Assembly (NCBI RefSeq): GCF_017811815.1
Contig: NZ_JADKZI010000002.1
Location: 372,001 to 436,000 of the forward strand
Direction: 5' to 3'
Length of the DNA: 64,000 bases
Source: Flavonifractor sp. AGMB03687
GTDB taxonomy: Bacteria > Bacillota > Clostridia > Oscillospirales > Oscillospiraceae
A program made the position numbers and the translations under genes. The notes beneath the pieces were generated by a model, which saw only the letters and a program-made list of their open reading frames with translations, did no database searches and was not told the DNA's origin. Of this stretch, positions 26,241 through 34,368 are shown one piece after another. How positions within the stretch are numbered: position 1 is the stretch's first letter; each line of letters starts with the position of its first letter.

Positions 26241-26747
26241 ATGTGGGAAGCTGTTCCCTATGACCGCCGGGCCGCGGTGCGCTACGCCCACCGTTGGGCC
26301 TTTGGCCGCAACCCGGCCTATTACGACTATGAGGAGGTGGGGGGCGACTGCACCAGCTTCGCCTCCCAGTGTCTGTACGCCGGCATCGGGGTGATGGACT
26401 ACACCCCGGACTACGGCTGGTACTACCTGGATGCCAACAACAAGGCCCCGGCCTGGACCGGAGTGGAGTTCTTTTACCGCTATCTGACCCAGACCCAGGC
26501 GCGGCCCGGCCCCTACGCCGTGGAGACCAGCCTGGACCTGCTGCTGCCGGGGGATTTTGTCCAGCTCAGCCCCCAGGGGGAGGGGTTCACCCATACCGCC
26601 GTGGTGGTCCAGGTGGGGGCACGCCCCACCCTGCGCAACACCCTGGTGGCTGCCCACTCCTACGACGTGGACCGCAAGCCTCTGAGCAATTACGCCTTCC
26701 GGGACATCCGATATCTTCATATCCTGGGAGGCTGGCGGGAACGATAG
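26241..26747 (+). CDS. Amidase-domain (Amidase_6-type) protein
   Basis: A 168-residue single-domain protein resembling the papain-like Amidase_6 domain found in clostridial and bacillar cell-wall proteins. The likely catalytic cysteine lies in GGDCTSFASQ (about residue 37) and the histidine in GFTHTAVVVQ; tryptophan-rich stretches (YGWYYLDANNKAPAW) are typical. There is no signal peptide, so it may act in the cytosol or be exported by another route. It is monocistronic, after the fba terminator; GGGAGAG precedes its ATG. A GC-rich hairpin without a clear T-run follows (26760-26797). Confidence 0.8.
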   Translation: MWEAVPYDRRAAVRYAHRWAFGRNPAYYDYEEVGGDCTSFASQCLYAGIGVMDYTPDYGWYYLDANNKAPAWTGVEFFYRYLTQTQARPGPYAVETSLDLLLPGDFVQLSPQGEGFTHTAVVVQVGARPTLRNTLVAAHSYDVDRKPLSNYAFRDIRYLHILGGWRER

Positions 26748-26842
26748 AAAGAAGAACAGCGCCCCGGCGGGATGGGAGGTCCTTCCCACCGGGGCGTTGT
26801 TCCAAGGAAAAAGAAGAGGGTAAAGAGGGGAGACAAGGGAAG

Positions 26843-28222
26843 TTACATCAACCCCAGCAGAGACCACCAGCCCACGGATAGGGCAATGGTGACCAGCAGG
26901 GCCAGCAGGAGGGGAACGCTCATTTTCATGGTTTCCCGCTGGGTATACATACCGTTTTCCTCGCCCTGGCCCACCAGGATATTCAGATGGTGGAAGGGGA
27001 GAACATAGTGGCCTGCCACGCTGAGGTAGACGATGCTGATCACCGCCAGAGGGGAGATGCCGCTGCCGGCGGTGAAGGAGAGGAAGGCGGGGATAGTCAC
27101 GCCCATGACGGCAATGACCGAGCCCATGAACATATGGATGACCACTGCGATCAGGGCGATGCCCAGGGCCAGCAGCACCGGATGCTCCGGCATGGAGGCG
27201 GGGAGGAGGGTGTCGGCGATCCAGCTGTTCATGCCGGTGGCAGCACCCACCTTGCCGATGGCGATGGCGGCGGTCAGGAAGACCATGACGTGGACAGGCA
27301 CCTCCGCCCAGTCCTTGGGGCCCAGCACCTCGCCCACCACCGGCAGGCTCATGAGCATGGCCACCAGCAGGGTGATCCAGCCGATGTCCAGCCCGGTGAT
27401 GCCGTTGGTGAGCCACAGCACCACCGCGATAAGCACCCATACCAGGGCCCGGATCTCACGCTGGCTCATCTTGCCCAGGGCGGCCTGGGCCTCCTTGATC
27501 TGCTCCAGATCCAGCGACACCGGAGCGGAGGGCTTGAAAATGACCAGAATGAGCACCATGGTCAGCAGGCTGAGCACCAGGGCAGGGGGGCCCATTACCT
27601 TCAGCCAGCCCACAAAGCTCACCGCCTCGTCGGCGTAGCTCATGGCCAGGGGGTTGATGGTGGAGTCGCCGGTGATGAAGATGAGGGAGACGGGCACCGA
27701 AGCGGCGAAGACGGTAAAGCCGATGACGGCGGCGTCCTTCTGGGGGATGCTGGCCGAGCGAATAACCACCATCATCACCGACATGATCAGGAAGGCCCGG
27801 GGCCAGGGATGGGGAATGAGCAGGGAGAGGATGAGGGTGAGGACGAAAATGGAGACGATGATGCTCCGCCAGCCCCGGACGAACCGGAGAATGAAGGCGT
27901 AACTCAGCCGTTCGCCCAGGCCGGAGCTGCGCACGGCGGAGGCGATGAGGTAGGCCCCCGCCACCAGCCAGATGGTGGAGCCGGTCCACCCGGAGAAGAT
28001 GACGGAGGTATCCGCCACCTTCAGCAGGCAGAGCAGCATGAGGTAGATCCCGCTGACATAGCCGGACTGGGCCACCTGGGCGGCCCACCACACTACGGTC
28101 ATCAGGGTAAGACCCAGGCAGAGCTGGCCCTCATGGGACAAGCCCTCCAGCGGCAGCAGGCAGATCACCACGCACAGCAGGATACCCGCCAGCAGGCCGA
28201 TGAGTTTTTTCGGTTGCTTCAT
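26843..28222 (-). CDS. SLC13-type sodium-coupled anion permease (module B)
   Basis: A 459-residue membrane protein with about 12 hydrophobic segments of the DASS/ArsB-like fold. It is only distantly similar to the two other DASS proteins in the window. Hairpin-motif remnants are seen as FITGDSTINPLAMSY and GQGEENGMYTQ near the C-terminus. Its ATG lies 15 nt after the CoA-transferase stop, with GAAGGAGG, so the two form an operon under the sigma-54 promoter at 29850-29865. It probably imports or exchanges the carboxylate activated by that transferase. Confidence 0.85.
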   Translation of the reverse strand: MKQPKKLIGLLAGILLCVVICLLPLEGLSHEGQLCLGLTLMTVVWWAAQVAQSGYVSGIYLMLLCLLKVADTSVIFSGWTGSTIWLVAGAYLIASAVRSSGLGERLSYAFILRFVRGWRSIIVSIFVLTLILSLLIPHPWPRAFLIMSVMMVVIRSASIPQKDAAVIGFTVFAASVPVSLIFITGDSTINPLAMSYADEAVSFVGWLKVMGPPALVLSLLTMVLILVIFKPSAPVSLDLEQIKEAQAALGKMSQREIRALVWVLIAVVLWLTNGITGLDIGWITLLVAMLMSLPVVGEVLGPKDWAEVPVHVMVFLTAAIAIGKVGAATGMNSWIADTLLPASMPEHPVLLALGIALIAVVIHMFMGSVIAVMGVTIPAFLSFTAGSGISPLAVISIVYLSVAGHYVLPFHHLNILVGQGEENGMYTQRETMKMSVPLLLALLVTIALSVGWWSLLGLM

Positions 28223-28237
28223 AGGACCTCCTTCGGA

Positions 28238-29806
28238 TCAGAAGTGGAGGCCCATTTTCTCCTCCCGGAAGATGCGCGGGTCCATCTCCTTCAGGTCGGG
28301 GGAGATCAGGGGCCTGAACTCCATGTGGGCCAGAATGTCCCGCTCCAGATCCACGCCGGGGGCGATCTCAGTGAGCATAATGCCGTCCTTGACCAGCTTG
28401 AACACCGCACGCTCGGTCATGTAGGTCACGTTCTGGCCGGTCTTACGGGCGTAGTCGGCGGAGAAGGTGATCTGCTGGACCTTGTTGATGAACTTGACGC
28501 CGGGGCCGTCGGTGACGATGTTGAGCTTGCCGTCCTGGACGCGGATATCGCTCTTGCCTGCGGTAAAGGCACCCATGAAGTTGACGCTGGGGGTGTTTTG
28601 GGAGATATTGATGAAGCCGCCGGGGCCGGGGCAGCGGGGGCCAAATTTGGACACGTTTACATTGCCCTGGGCGTCGATCTCAGCGGCGCCAAGGAAGGTC
28701 ATATCCAGAAAACCGCCGTCATAGAGGTCGAAGGTGTCGCAGATGGAGTTGATGACCTCCGGATTCATGGACCCGGCAAAGCCCACGCCCTCCACCGGCA
28801 CGCCGCCGATGGGACCGGACTCCAGAGACAGGGTGGTCTGTTCTGCGATGCCCTCCTCATTGGCCACAGAGCCCACGCCGGAGGGGATACCGATACCCAG
28901 GTTGATCATACAGCCGGGCTTGAGTTCCATAGCGCCCCGGCGGGCGATAACCTTGCGGATGCTCATGGACATGGGGGCGATGGCATCGGTGGGGCAGCGG
29001 ATCTCGCCGGTGAGGGCGGGCTGATAGCCTGTGCCGGCGTAGTTCTGCATATGAAGATCGGCGGAGGGGGTTTTGACCACATAGTCTACCAGGGAGCGGT
29101 GGATGCGCACCTTGCGGGGATGGATGGTGCCCCGCTGGACCAGGTCCTCCACCTGGACCACCACGATGCCGCCGGAATTGTGGACTGCCGCGGCGATCTC
29201 CAGCTCCGCGCCGGTGAGGCCCTCGTGCTCAATGGAGATGTTGCCGTCCTCGTCGGCGTAGGTGCCCCGCAGGAAGCAGATATCCAGGGGGAAGGCGGGG
29301 TAGAAGAGCTGCTCCTGTCCCGCCAGCTCCACCAGCTTGACCACTTCGCGGCCCTGCTCCCGGGCACGGTCGTTGGCCTTGCAGCCCTCGTTGCGGGGGT
29401 CCACAAAGGTGTTCAGGCCCACCTGGGTAAGTACGCCGGGCTTCTTGCCGGCAATGGCCCGAAACAGATGCATCACCACGCCCAGGGGCAGGGTATAGGC
29501 CGCCAGCTGATTGGACGCCGCCATGGCGCTGATCTTGGGGGGATTGGCCAGGTGGCCGGCGATGATGGTGTCAATGAGGCCCTCCTGGGCGATGCGGTTC
29601 ATACCTACATCGTTCTGGGTGTTGTCACCGGTGCTGATGCCGGTAACCACGGTGAGGCCGGCGGGGTGGCGGCTCTCCTGGAACCGGGACGCCAGGGCGT
29701 CCAGCAGGGCGTCCGGCCCACAGTAGGCGCCGAAACCTCCCAGCGCCAGTACCGCGCCGTCCTGGACCAGATCGGCAGCCTCACGGGGCGTAATCAATCG
29801 TGCCAT
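28238..29806 (-). CDS. Family I acyl-CoA:carboxylate CoA-transferase, fused alpha-beta (module B)
   Basis: A 522-residue enzyme in which both halves of a family I CoA-transferase are fused, as in propionate CoA-transferase or YdiF. It moves CoA from an acyl-CoA to a free carboxylate through a glutamyl-CoA intermediate. The catalytic glutamate is E329 in TLSLESGPIGG; NLGIGIPSGVGS forms the oxyanion loop. SD GGAG precedes the ATG at 29806. It is first in a two-gene sigma-54-driven operon with a transporter. In the presence of the nearby BKACE gene a natural partner is acetoacetate, the by-product of that enzyme. Confidence 0.9.
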   Translation of the reverse strand: MARLITPREAADLVQDGAVLALGGFGAYCGPDALLDALASRFQESRHPAGLTVVTGISTGDNTQNDVGMNRIAQEGLIDTIIAGHLANPPKISAMAASNQLAAYTLPLGVVMHLFRAIAGKKPGVLTQVGLNTFVDPRNEGCKANDRAREQGREVVKLVELAGQEQLFYPAFPLDICFLRGTYADEDGNISIEHEGLTGAELEIAAAVHNSGGIVVVQVEDLVQRGTIHPRKVRIHRSLVDYVVKTPSADLHMQNYAGTGYQPALTGEIRCPTDAIAPMSMSIRKVIARRGAMELKPGCMINLGIGIPSGVGSVANEEGIAEQTTLSLESGPIGGVPVEGVGFAGSMNPEVINSICDTFDLYDGGFLDMTFLGAAEIDAQGNVNVSKFGPRCPGPGGFINISQNTPSVNFMGAFTAGKSDIRVQDGKLNIVTDGPGVKFINKVQQITFSADYARKTGQNVTYMTERAVFKLVKDGIMLTEIAPGVDLERDILAHMEFRPLISPDLKEMDPRIFREEKMGLHF

Positions 29807-29849
29807 AACATAGATCTCCTCTCTGTTGGATTGCTTTCACCCATGTACT

Positions 29850-29865
29850 AGCAAAGGAGATGCCA
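29850..29865 (-). promoter_or_regulatory. Sigma-54 promoter of the CoA-transferase/permease operon
   Basis: The minus strand reads TGGCATCTCCTTTGCT: TGGCAT-N5-TTGCT with exact GG-N10-GC spacing, 44 nt before the gene. Confidence 0.82.
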
Positions 29866-29871
29866 TTTTTG

Positions 29872-30000
29872 ATTCGGAGATATCCGACATTTGAAAGGGC
29901 AGACGGCACAGGGGTTTTCGGCCTGTTTCCTGTTTCAAGTGCGCAGAGATGCGCATTTCGTGTGGTGGATTTTTCAAAATTGACCATTTGAAGTAATGGT
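29872..30000. promoter_or_regulatory. Candidate activator-binding region between module B operon and activator gene
   Basis: The stretch has no gene. It contains TCGGA-gata-TCCGA (29872-29885), two TGCGCA cores (29940-29945 and 29950-29955), and ACCATT-tgaagt-AATGGT (29983-30000), at about 10-135 nt upstream of the -24 element. Confidence 0.4.
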
Positions 30001-30017
30001 AAAACCCTACATTTTGC

Positions 30018-30046
30018 TTGACGGGAGAGGGGAGATGCCGTACAAT
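30018..30046 (+). promoter_or_regulatory. Sigma-70-type promoter of the second activator gene
   Basis: TTGACG (30018-30023), 17-nt spacer, TACAAT (30041-30046), 22 nt before the ATG. In contrast to the first activator, this one is not sigma-54-driven. Confidence 0.78.
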
Positions 30047-30068
30047 ACCATCAGAAAGGGGTGATCTC

Positions 30069-31472
30069 ATGCCGGAGCTGCAGCGTTTTGGAATCAGCAA
30101 GGACGTGGCGCCTGAGCGGATGAGAGAACTGATCCAGATGGCTCTGGTCAGTCTGGGGGAGATCCTGATCCTGGACCGCACGGGACGGATGGTGTACATC
30201 AGCGAGGCCTATGCCAGGAACATGGGGGTGTCCATTGAGGAGGCTTTGGGACGGCACATTACGGAGATCATACCGGACTCCCGGCTGCCGCAGGTTTTAA
30301 AGACAGGCAAGGCCACCATGGGCGATATGTACTACCGAAACGGCAACGCCTTCTGGGTCAACCGGATGCCCATCTGGGAGCACGGGGAAGTGGTAGGCGT
30401 GGTGGCCCAGTCCATTCTCACCAGCGATCTGGAATCGGAGAATCTGAAGCGGAAGCTGGCGGGCGTGGTACGGGAGCTGAACTACTATAAGGATAAGTAC
30501 AAGCAGATCTCCACCGCGCGGGGAGACCTGGACACCATCATCAGCCGCAGCCCGGTGATGGAAGATCTGAAGGACACCCTGCGCATGATCTCGGGCACCC
30601 GCTCCACGGTGCTCATCACCGGAGAGAGCGGCACAGGCAAGGAGCTGTTCGCCTGCGCCATCCACAACCTCAGTGAGCGGCGGGACAAGCCCTTTGTCCG
30701 CCTGAACTGCGCCGCCATTCCCGATACCCTGCTGGAATCCGAGCTCTTCGGCTACGAGGAGGGCGCCTTTACCGGCGCGGTCCGGGGCGGCAAAATCGGC
30801 GATTTCGAGGCGGCCAACGGCGGCAGCATCTTCCTGGACGAGGTGGATTCTCTGTCCTCCAACATGCAGGCCAAGCTGCTGCGGGTCATCCAGGAGCGGG
30901 AAATCAAGAAGGTGGGCAGCACCAAGACCATTCCCATTGACGTGCGCTTCATCTTTGCCACCAACAAGGACCTCTATCAGATGATGAAGGAGGGGAAGTT
31001 CCGGGAGGACTTCTATTACCGCATCAACGTCATTCATCTGCGCTTGCCCCCTCTTCGGGAACGGCCGGAGGACATCATCCCCCTGACCGAGAGCTTTTTA
31101 CAAAAGTTCAACCAGGAGCTGGACCGGCAGATCACCGGCCTTACCCCCGCTGCCGCCCTGGTGCTGGAACAGTACCAGTGGCCGGGCAACATCCGGGAGC
31201 TGGAGAACTGCATCGAACGGGCCTTTAACTACACCACCGGCTCGGTCATCGACACCGAGCACCTGAATCTGCCGGGGACCACAGTCCCGCCAGCAGAGGA
31301 CGCCATCGGAGATTACACCCTGAAGCAGATCCGGGACCACGCGGAGAAAACCGCCATCCAGCGGATGCTGGAGCTGTGCGGTGGCAACAAAAAGGAGACC
31401 GCCGAACGACTGGGGATCGACCGCAGCATCCTCTACGATAAAATCAAACGATATCATCTCAACTGCGATTGA
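30069..31472 (+). CDS. Sigma-54-dependent PAS/AAA+ transcriptional activator (module B)
   Basis: A 467-residue enhancer-binding protein. A PAS domain (about 20-120; [18 protein letters not shown]) precedes the AAA+ ATPase with Walker A GESGTGKE (185-192), GAFTGA (232-237) and Walker B SIFLDEVD, then a Fis-type helix-turn-helix ([17 protein letters not shown]). The ATG at 30069 is chosen because AAAGGGGTGATCTC precedes it; a longer open frame includes the promoter. Flanked by two sigma-54 promoters facing outward (29850 minus, 31727 plus), it is the obvious regulator of both operons of module B. Confidence 0.94.
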   Translation: MPELQRFGISKDVAPERMRELIQMALVSLGEILILDRTGRMVYISEAYARNMGVSIEEALGRHITEIIPDSRLPQVLKTGKATMGDMYYRNGNAFWVNRMPIWEHGEVVGVVAQSILTSDLESENLKRKLAGVVRELNYYKDKYKQISTARGDLDTIISRSPVMEDLKDTLRMISGTRSTVLITGESGTGKELFACAIHNLSERRDKPFVRLNCAAIPDTLLESELFGYEEGAFTGAVRGGKIGDFEAANGGSIFLDEVDSLSSNMQAKLLRVIQEREIKKVGSTKTIPIDVRFIFATNKDLYQMMKEGKFREDFYYRINVIHLRLPPLRERPEDIIPLTESFLQKFNQELDRQITGLTPAAALVLEQYQWPGNIRELENCIERAFNYTTGSVIDTEHLNLPGTTVPPAEDAIGDYTLKQIRDHAEKTAIQRMLELCGGNKKETAERLGIDRSILYDKIKRYHLNCD

Positions 31473-31484
31473 GAACATAGAAAA

Positions 31485-31520
31485 GGAGCCTCGCCGGGAA
31501 ACCGGCGGGGCTCCTTTTTT
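31485..31520 (+). terminator. Terminator of the second activator gene
   Basis: 13-bp stem starting GGAGCCTCGCCGG, loop GAAA, then six T. Confidence 0.9.
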
Positions 31521-31567
31521 GTGTGTTGAAAAATCTCAAAAGAGAATGTCGGAATGTTACTATAATC

Positions 31568-31593
31568 CTACAGTAACCAAATGGTTATTGTAG
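31568..31593 (+). promoter_or_regulatory. Large inverted repeat, candidate enhancer for the second DASS operon
   Basis: CTACAGTAACC and GGTTATTGTAG form 11-bp arms (one mismatch) around AAAT. It is about 135-160 nt upstream of the -24 element, the usual enhancer distance. The inner CAAATGGT also occurs (reversed) at 29983-29990. Confidence 0.55.
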
Positions 31594-31726
31594 TAATAAA
31601 CCCGCACTTCGAAAAGATAAAATCATATTTTCTTCTGCCAAACGGCTTTTTGATTGGGCAAAAACCACAAAGAAACGGGATATATAACAGCGTAATCTCA
31701 AGCAAAGCGACAGGGCAAACTGGAGT

Positions 31727-31742
31727 TGGCAATCCCATTGCT
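31727..31742 (+). promoter_or_regulatory. Sigma-54 promoter of the DASS/BKACE operon
   Basis: TGGCAA-N5-TTGCT with GG (31728-31729) and GC (31740-31741) exactly ten nt apart, 69 nt before the GTG start. Confidence 0.8.
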
Positions 31743-31810
31743 ATAAAACAGGGGCGACAGCTGGACGGGAGGAATTGGACACAGCTGAAAACAGAAAAGG
31801 AGAGATTTGT

Positions 31811-33277
31811 GTGGAAAGACAAAGACTGGCAATGCCGATGCCAAAGCTCCTGAAGATCCTGGTAAGCTTGCTGATCATCGCGGTATTCTGGGTGGCTCCG
31901 GCCCCGGCACCGCTGACCCAGGTAGGTATGCGGGTCATCGGTGTGTTCATCGGCACGGTGCTGATGCTCAGCCTGGTGGACACCGTGTGGCCTGCCATTC
32001 TGGCGGTAGCCCTGCTGGGCCGCACTGGTGTGGCTACCCTCAATGAGGCCATCGCCGGTACCCTGGGCAGCTGGATCGTGTACTTCGTCCTGATGAGCTT
32101 CGTCATGACCTACGCCCTGAACAAGTCGGGCTTCACCGACCGGCTGGTGGCCAAGTTCATGAGCATGAAGTTTGTCAGCAAGAGCCCCTGGGTGTTTACC
32201 ATCTCCATGGCTACCATCGGCCTGATCCTGGCCTGCTTCATGGACCAGGTCCCCGCCGCCGCTTTTATGCTGATGTTCGCCAACAAGGTCTATGAGGAGC
32301 TGGGCTACACCAAGAAGGACGCCTATCCCCACGTGGCCAACATCATGGTGATCTACGCCGTCATCATCGGCGGCGCCATGACTCCCATTTCCCACTCCCT
32401 GGCCCTGCTGGGCATGGGCATTTACGAGGCCGCCGCCGGCGCCAGCATGAGCCTGTTCACCTATCTGGCTTTCGGCGTGCCCACCGGACTGGTGCTCTAT
32501 GTGTTCCTCACCGTGATCATGCGCCTGACCTGCCGCAACGTGGACATGAGCAAGTTCAAGGACTTTGACGTACAGCGGGTGCTCAAGCACCAGGGCAAGA
32601 TGCAGCTGCGCGAACTCATCACTGTCATCATCTTCTTCGGTACCGTGGTTATGTGGATGCTCCCCGGCATCGCCGGCATGTTCACCGAGGCCGCCTGGGT
32701 CACCGCCCTCAACGACTACGGCATCACCTTCTGGGCCATCCTGTCCGTGGTGCTCATGTCGGTGATCAGTGTCAACAATGAGCCCCTCATCAACCTGAAG
32801 GAAGTCATGAACGGCCAGATCAACTGGGCCATCCTCATCTTTATCGCCATCGGCGTCTATCTGGGCAGCGCTATGAGCGCCGAGTCCACCGGCATCAACG
32901 CCTGGATCACCTCCAACATCACCCCGCTGACCACCTCCGTGCCTCCCGTGGTGGTGGTAATCATCATCACGGCGGCCGGCGTACTGCTGACCAACTTCGC
33001 CTCCAATGTGTCCACCATCACCGTCATGACCGGTGTGGGCGTGTCTCTGGCCCTGGCCAGCGGCGGCGCCATCAATCCTGCCGGTATCGCCCTGTGCACC
33101 ACCATGGCGGGCTCCTGTGCCTACCTGCTGCCTTCCTCCTTCGCCTGCATCGCCATGCTCCACGGCAACGAGTGGAGCGACAGCAAGAAGGTCTATATCT
33201 TCGGCATCATCATGATGATCGCCAGCTCCCTGGCCATCGGCCTGGTGGGCTACTCCGTGGGCTGCGCCCTCACCTGA
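31811..33277 (+). CDS. SLC13/DASS-family anion:sodium symporter (module B)
   Basis: A 488-residue paralogue of the transporter at 17530-18999, alike over its whole length (for example SKSPWVFTIS, AMTPISHSLALLG, SAMSAESTGI, TNFASNVSTITVMTGVG). It should carry a dicarboxylate or similar anion with sodium. GTG at 31811 is chosen: AAAGGAG is eight nt upstream and the N-terminus then aligns with that of the paralogue. It is 43 nt from the BKACE gene and under one sigma-54 promoter, so transporter and enzyme are induced together. Confidence 0.9.
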   Translation: MERQRLAMPMPKLLKILVSLLIIAVFWVAPAPAPLTQVGMRVIGVFIGTVLMLSLVDTVWPAILAVALLGRTGVATLNEAIAGTLGSWIVYFVLMSFVMTYALNKSGFTDRLVAKFMSMKFVSKSPWVFTISMATIGLILACFMDQVPAAAFMLMFANKVYEELGYTKKDAYPHVANIMVIYAVIIGGAMTPISHSLALLGMGIYEAAAGASMSLFTYLAFGVPTGLVLYVFLTVIMRLTCRNVDMSKFKDFDVQRVLKHQGKMQLRELITVIIFFGTVVMWMLPGIAGMFTEAAWVTALNDYGITFWAILSVVLMSVISVNNEPLINLKEVMNGQINWAILIFIAIGVYLGSAMSAESTGINAWITSNITPLTTSVPPVVVVIIITAAGVLLTNFASNVSTITVMTGVGVSLALASGGAINPAGIALCTTMAGSCAYLLPSSFACIAMLHGNEWSDSKKVYIFGIIMMIASSLAIGLVGYSVGCALT

Positions 33278-33320
33278 AGAAACATTCATCCACTTTAATC
33301 AAAGAAAGGAACGAAATACT

Positions 33321-34199
33321 ATGGCACGCAAAGTTATCATCACTGTCGCTCAGACCGGCGCTTTCCACGGGAAAGAGGCCAACCCCAACATCCCCCTGAC
33401 CCCTCAGGAAATCGCCGATTCCGCTTATGACTGCTACAATGCCGGCGCCGCCATCGTACATATCCATGCCCGCGACAAGGAGGGCAAGTCCACCAACGAT
33501 CCCGCCGTCTACAACGAGATCGGCTCCAGAATCCGGGCCAAGTGCAACCTGGTGACCCAGTACTCCACCGCCCCCGCCAACCGGGCGGGCACCGGCGCCG
33601 AGGACGGCATGAGGCTGCTCTACGACAAGGACCTGGTGAAGCCCGACATGTGCTCCCTGGACTGCTCCCTCATCAGCACCAGCTGGGACGGCCGCACCTT
33701 CGTCTACGAGTGGTACCGCGAGTTCCTGCTGAAGTACGCCAAGATGATGAAGGACATGGGCATCAAGCCCGAGCTGGAGTGCTTCGAGCCCACCGCCGTG
33801 GAGGACGTGTTCAACGTCCTGCAGCCCGCCGGCGTGCTGGACGGCCCCGTCTCTCTGTCCTTCGTCATGGGCATGGACCGCATCAGCCAGGGCGCCATCT
33901 CCTTCTCCGAGGAGAACCTGGACTTCATGATCAAGAAGCTGCCCCGTGACCAGTTTGTCAACTTCTCTACCATCTCCATCGGCGCCAAGAACCACGTGCC
34001 CGGCATGGCCATGACCGTCCTGAAGGGCGGCGGCGCCCGTGTTGGCATGGAGGACAACATCTACTACGGCCCCGGCGAGCTGCTCAAGAGCAACGCCCAG
34101 ATGGTGGAGCGCGCCGTGCGCATCATCCGCGAGCTGGGCCTGGAGGTCGCTACCCCCGACGAGGCCCGCGATATCCTCAAGATCCCTCACTTGAGCTGA
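33321..34199 (+). CDS. Beta-keto acid cleavage enzyme (BKACE, DUF849) (module B)
   Basis: A 292-residue TIM-barrel metalloenzyme. BKACE proteins condense a beta-keto acid with acetyl-CoA and cleave it, giving acetoacetate and a new acyl-CoA; the best known member acts on 3-keto-5-aminohexanoate in lysine fermentation. The zinc histidines are in IVHIHARD (about residues 46-51), the N-terminal ITVAQTGAFHGKEANP matches the family, and ISIGAKNHVPG replaces the more common ISVGxGRHQL, which may signal a different substrate side chain. No other lysine-fermentation genes are present. With the CoA-transferase nearby, a closed acetoacetate/CoA cycle is plausible. Confidence 0.9.
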   Translation: MARKVIITVAQTGAFHGKEANPNIPLTPQEIADSAYDCYNAGAAIVHIHARDKEGKSTNDPAVYNEIGSRIRAKCNLVTQYSTAPANRAGTGAEDGMRLLYDKDLVKPDMCSLDCSLISTSWDGRTFVYEWYREFLLKYAKMMKDMGIKPELECFEPTAVEDVFNVLQPAGVLDGPVSLSFVMGMDRISQGAISFSEENLDFMIKKLPRDQFVNFSTISIGAKNHVPGMAMTVLKGGGARVGMEDNIYYGPGELLKSNAQMVERAVRIIRELGLEVATPDEARDILKIPHLS

Positions 34200-34235
34200 T
34201 TCCTCCCTCATCTCACATAAACACACAGGAAAAGG

Positions 34236-34259
34236 GCCGCCCCTCGGGGCGGCTTTTTT
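34236..34259 (+). terminator. Terminator of the DASS/BKACE operon
   Basis: 8-bp stem GCCGCCCC/GGGGCGGC with a 2-nt loop and six T. Confidence 0.9.
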
Positions 34260-34304
34260 CCGCCCTGCCTGCCGACAAAATCCCCGCCAAACCGTTTCGG
34301 GCCG

Positions 34305-34334
34305 TTGACTTCCGCCTGTCAGAGTGGGTATAAT
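34305..34334 (+). promoter_or_regulatory. Promoter of murT-gatD
   Basis: TTGACT, 18-nt spacer, consensus TATAAT (34329-34334). Confidence 0.78.
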
Positions 34335-34368
34335 AAAAGGTACGCATTCGGATAAGGAGTGAATGTCC

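Noticed and set aside
33321-34199. kce of lysine fermentation
   Set aside because: Right family, but no lysine aminomutase, dehydrogenase or ammonia-lyase genes are present and one active-site segment differs.
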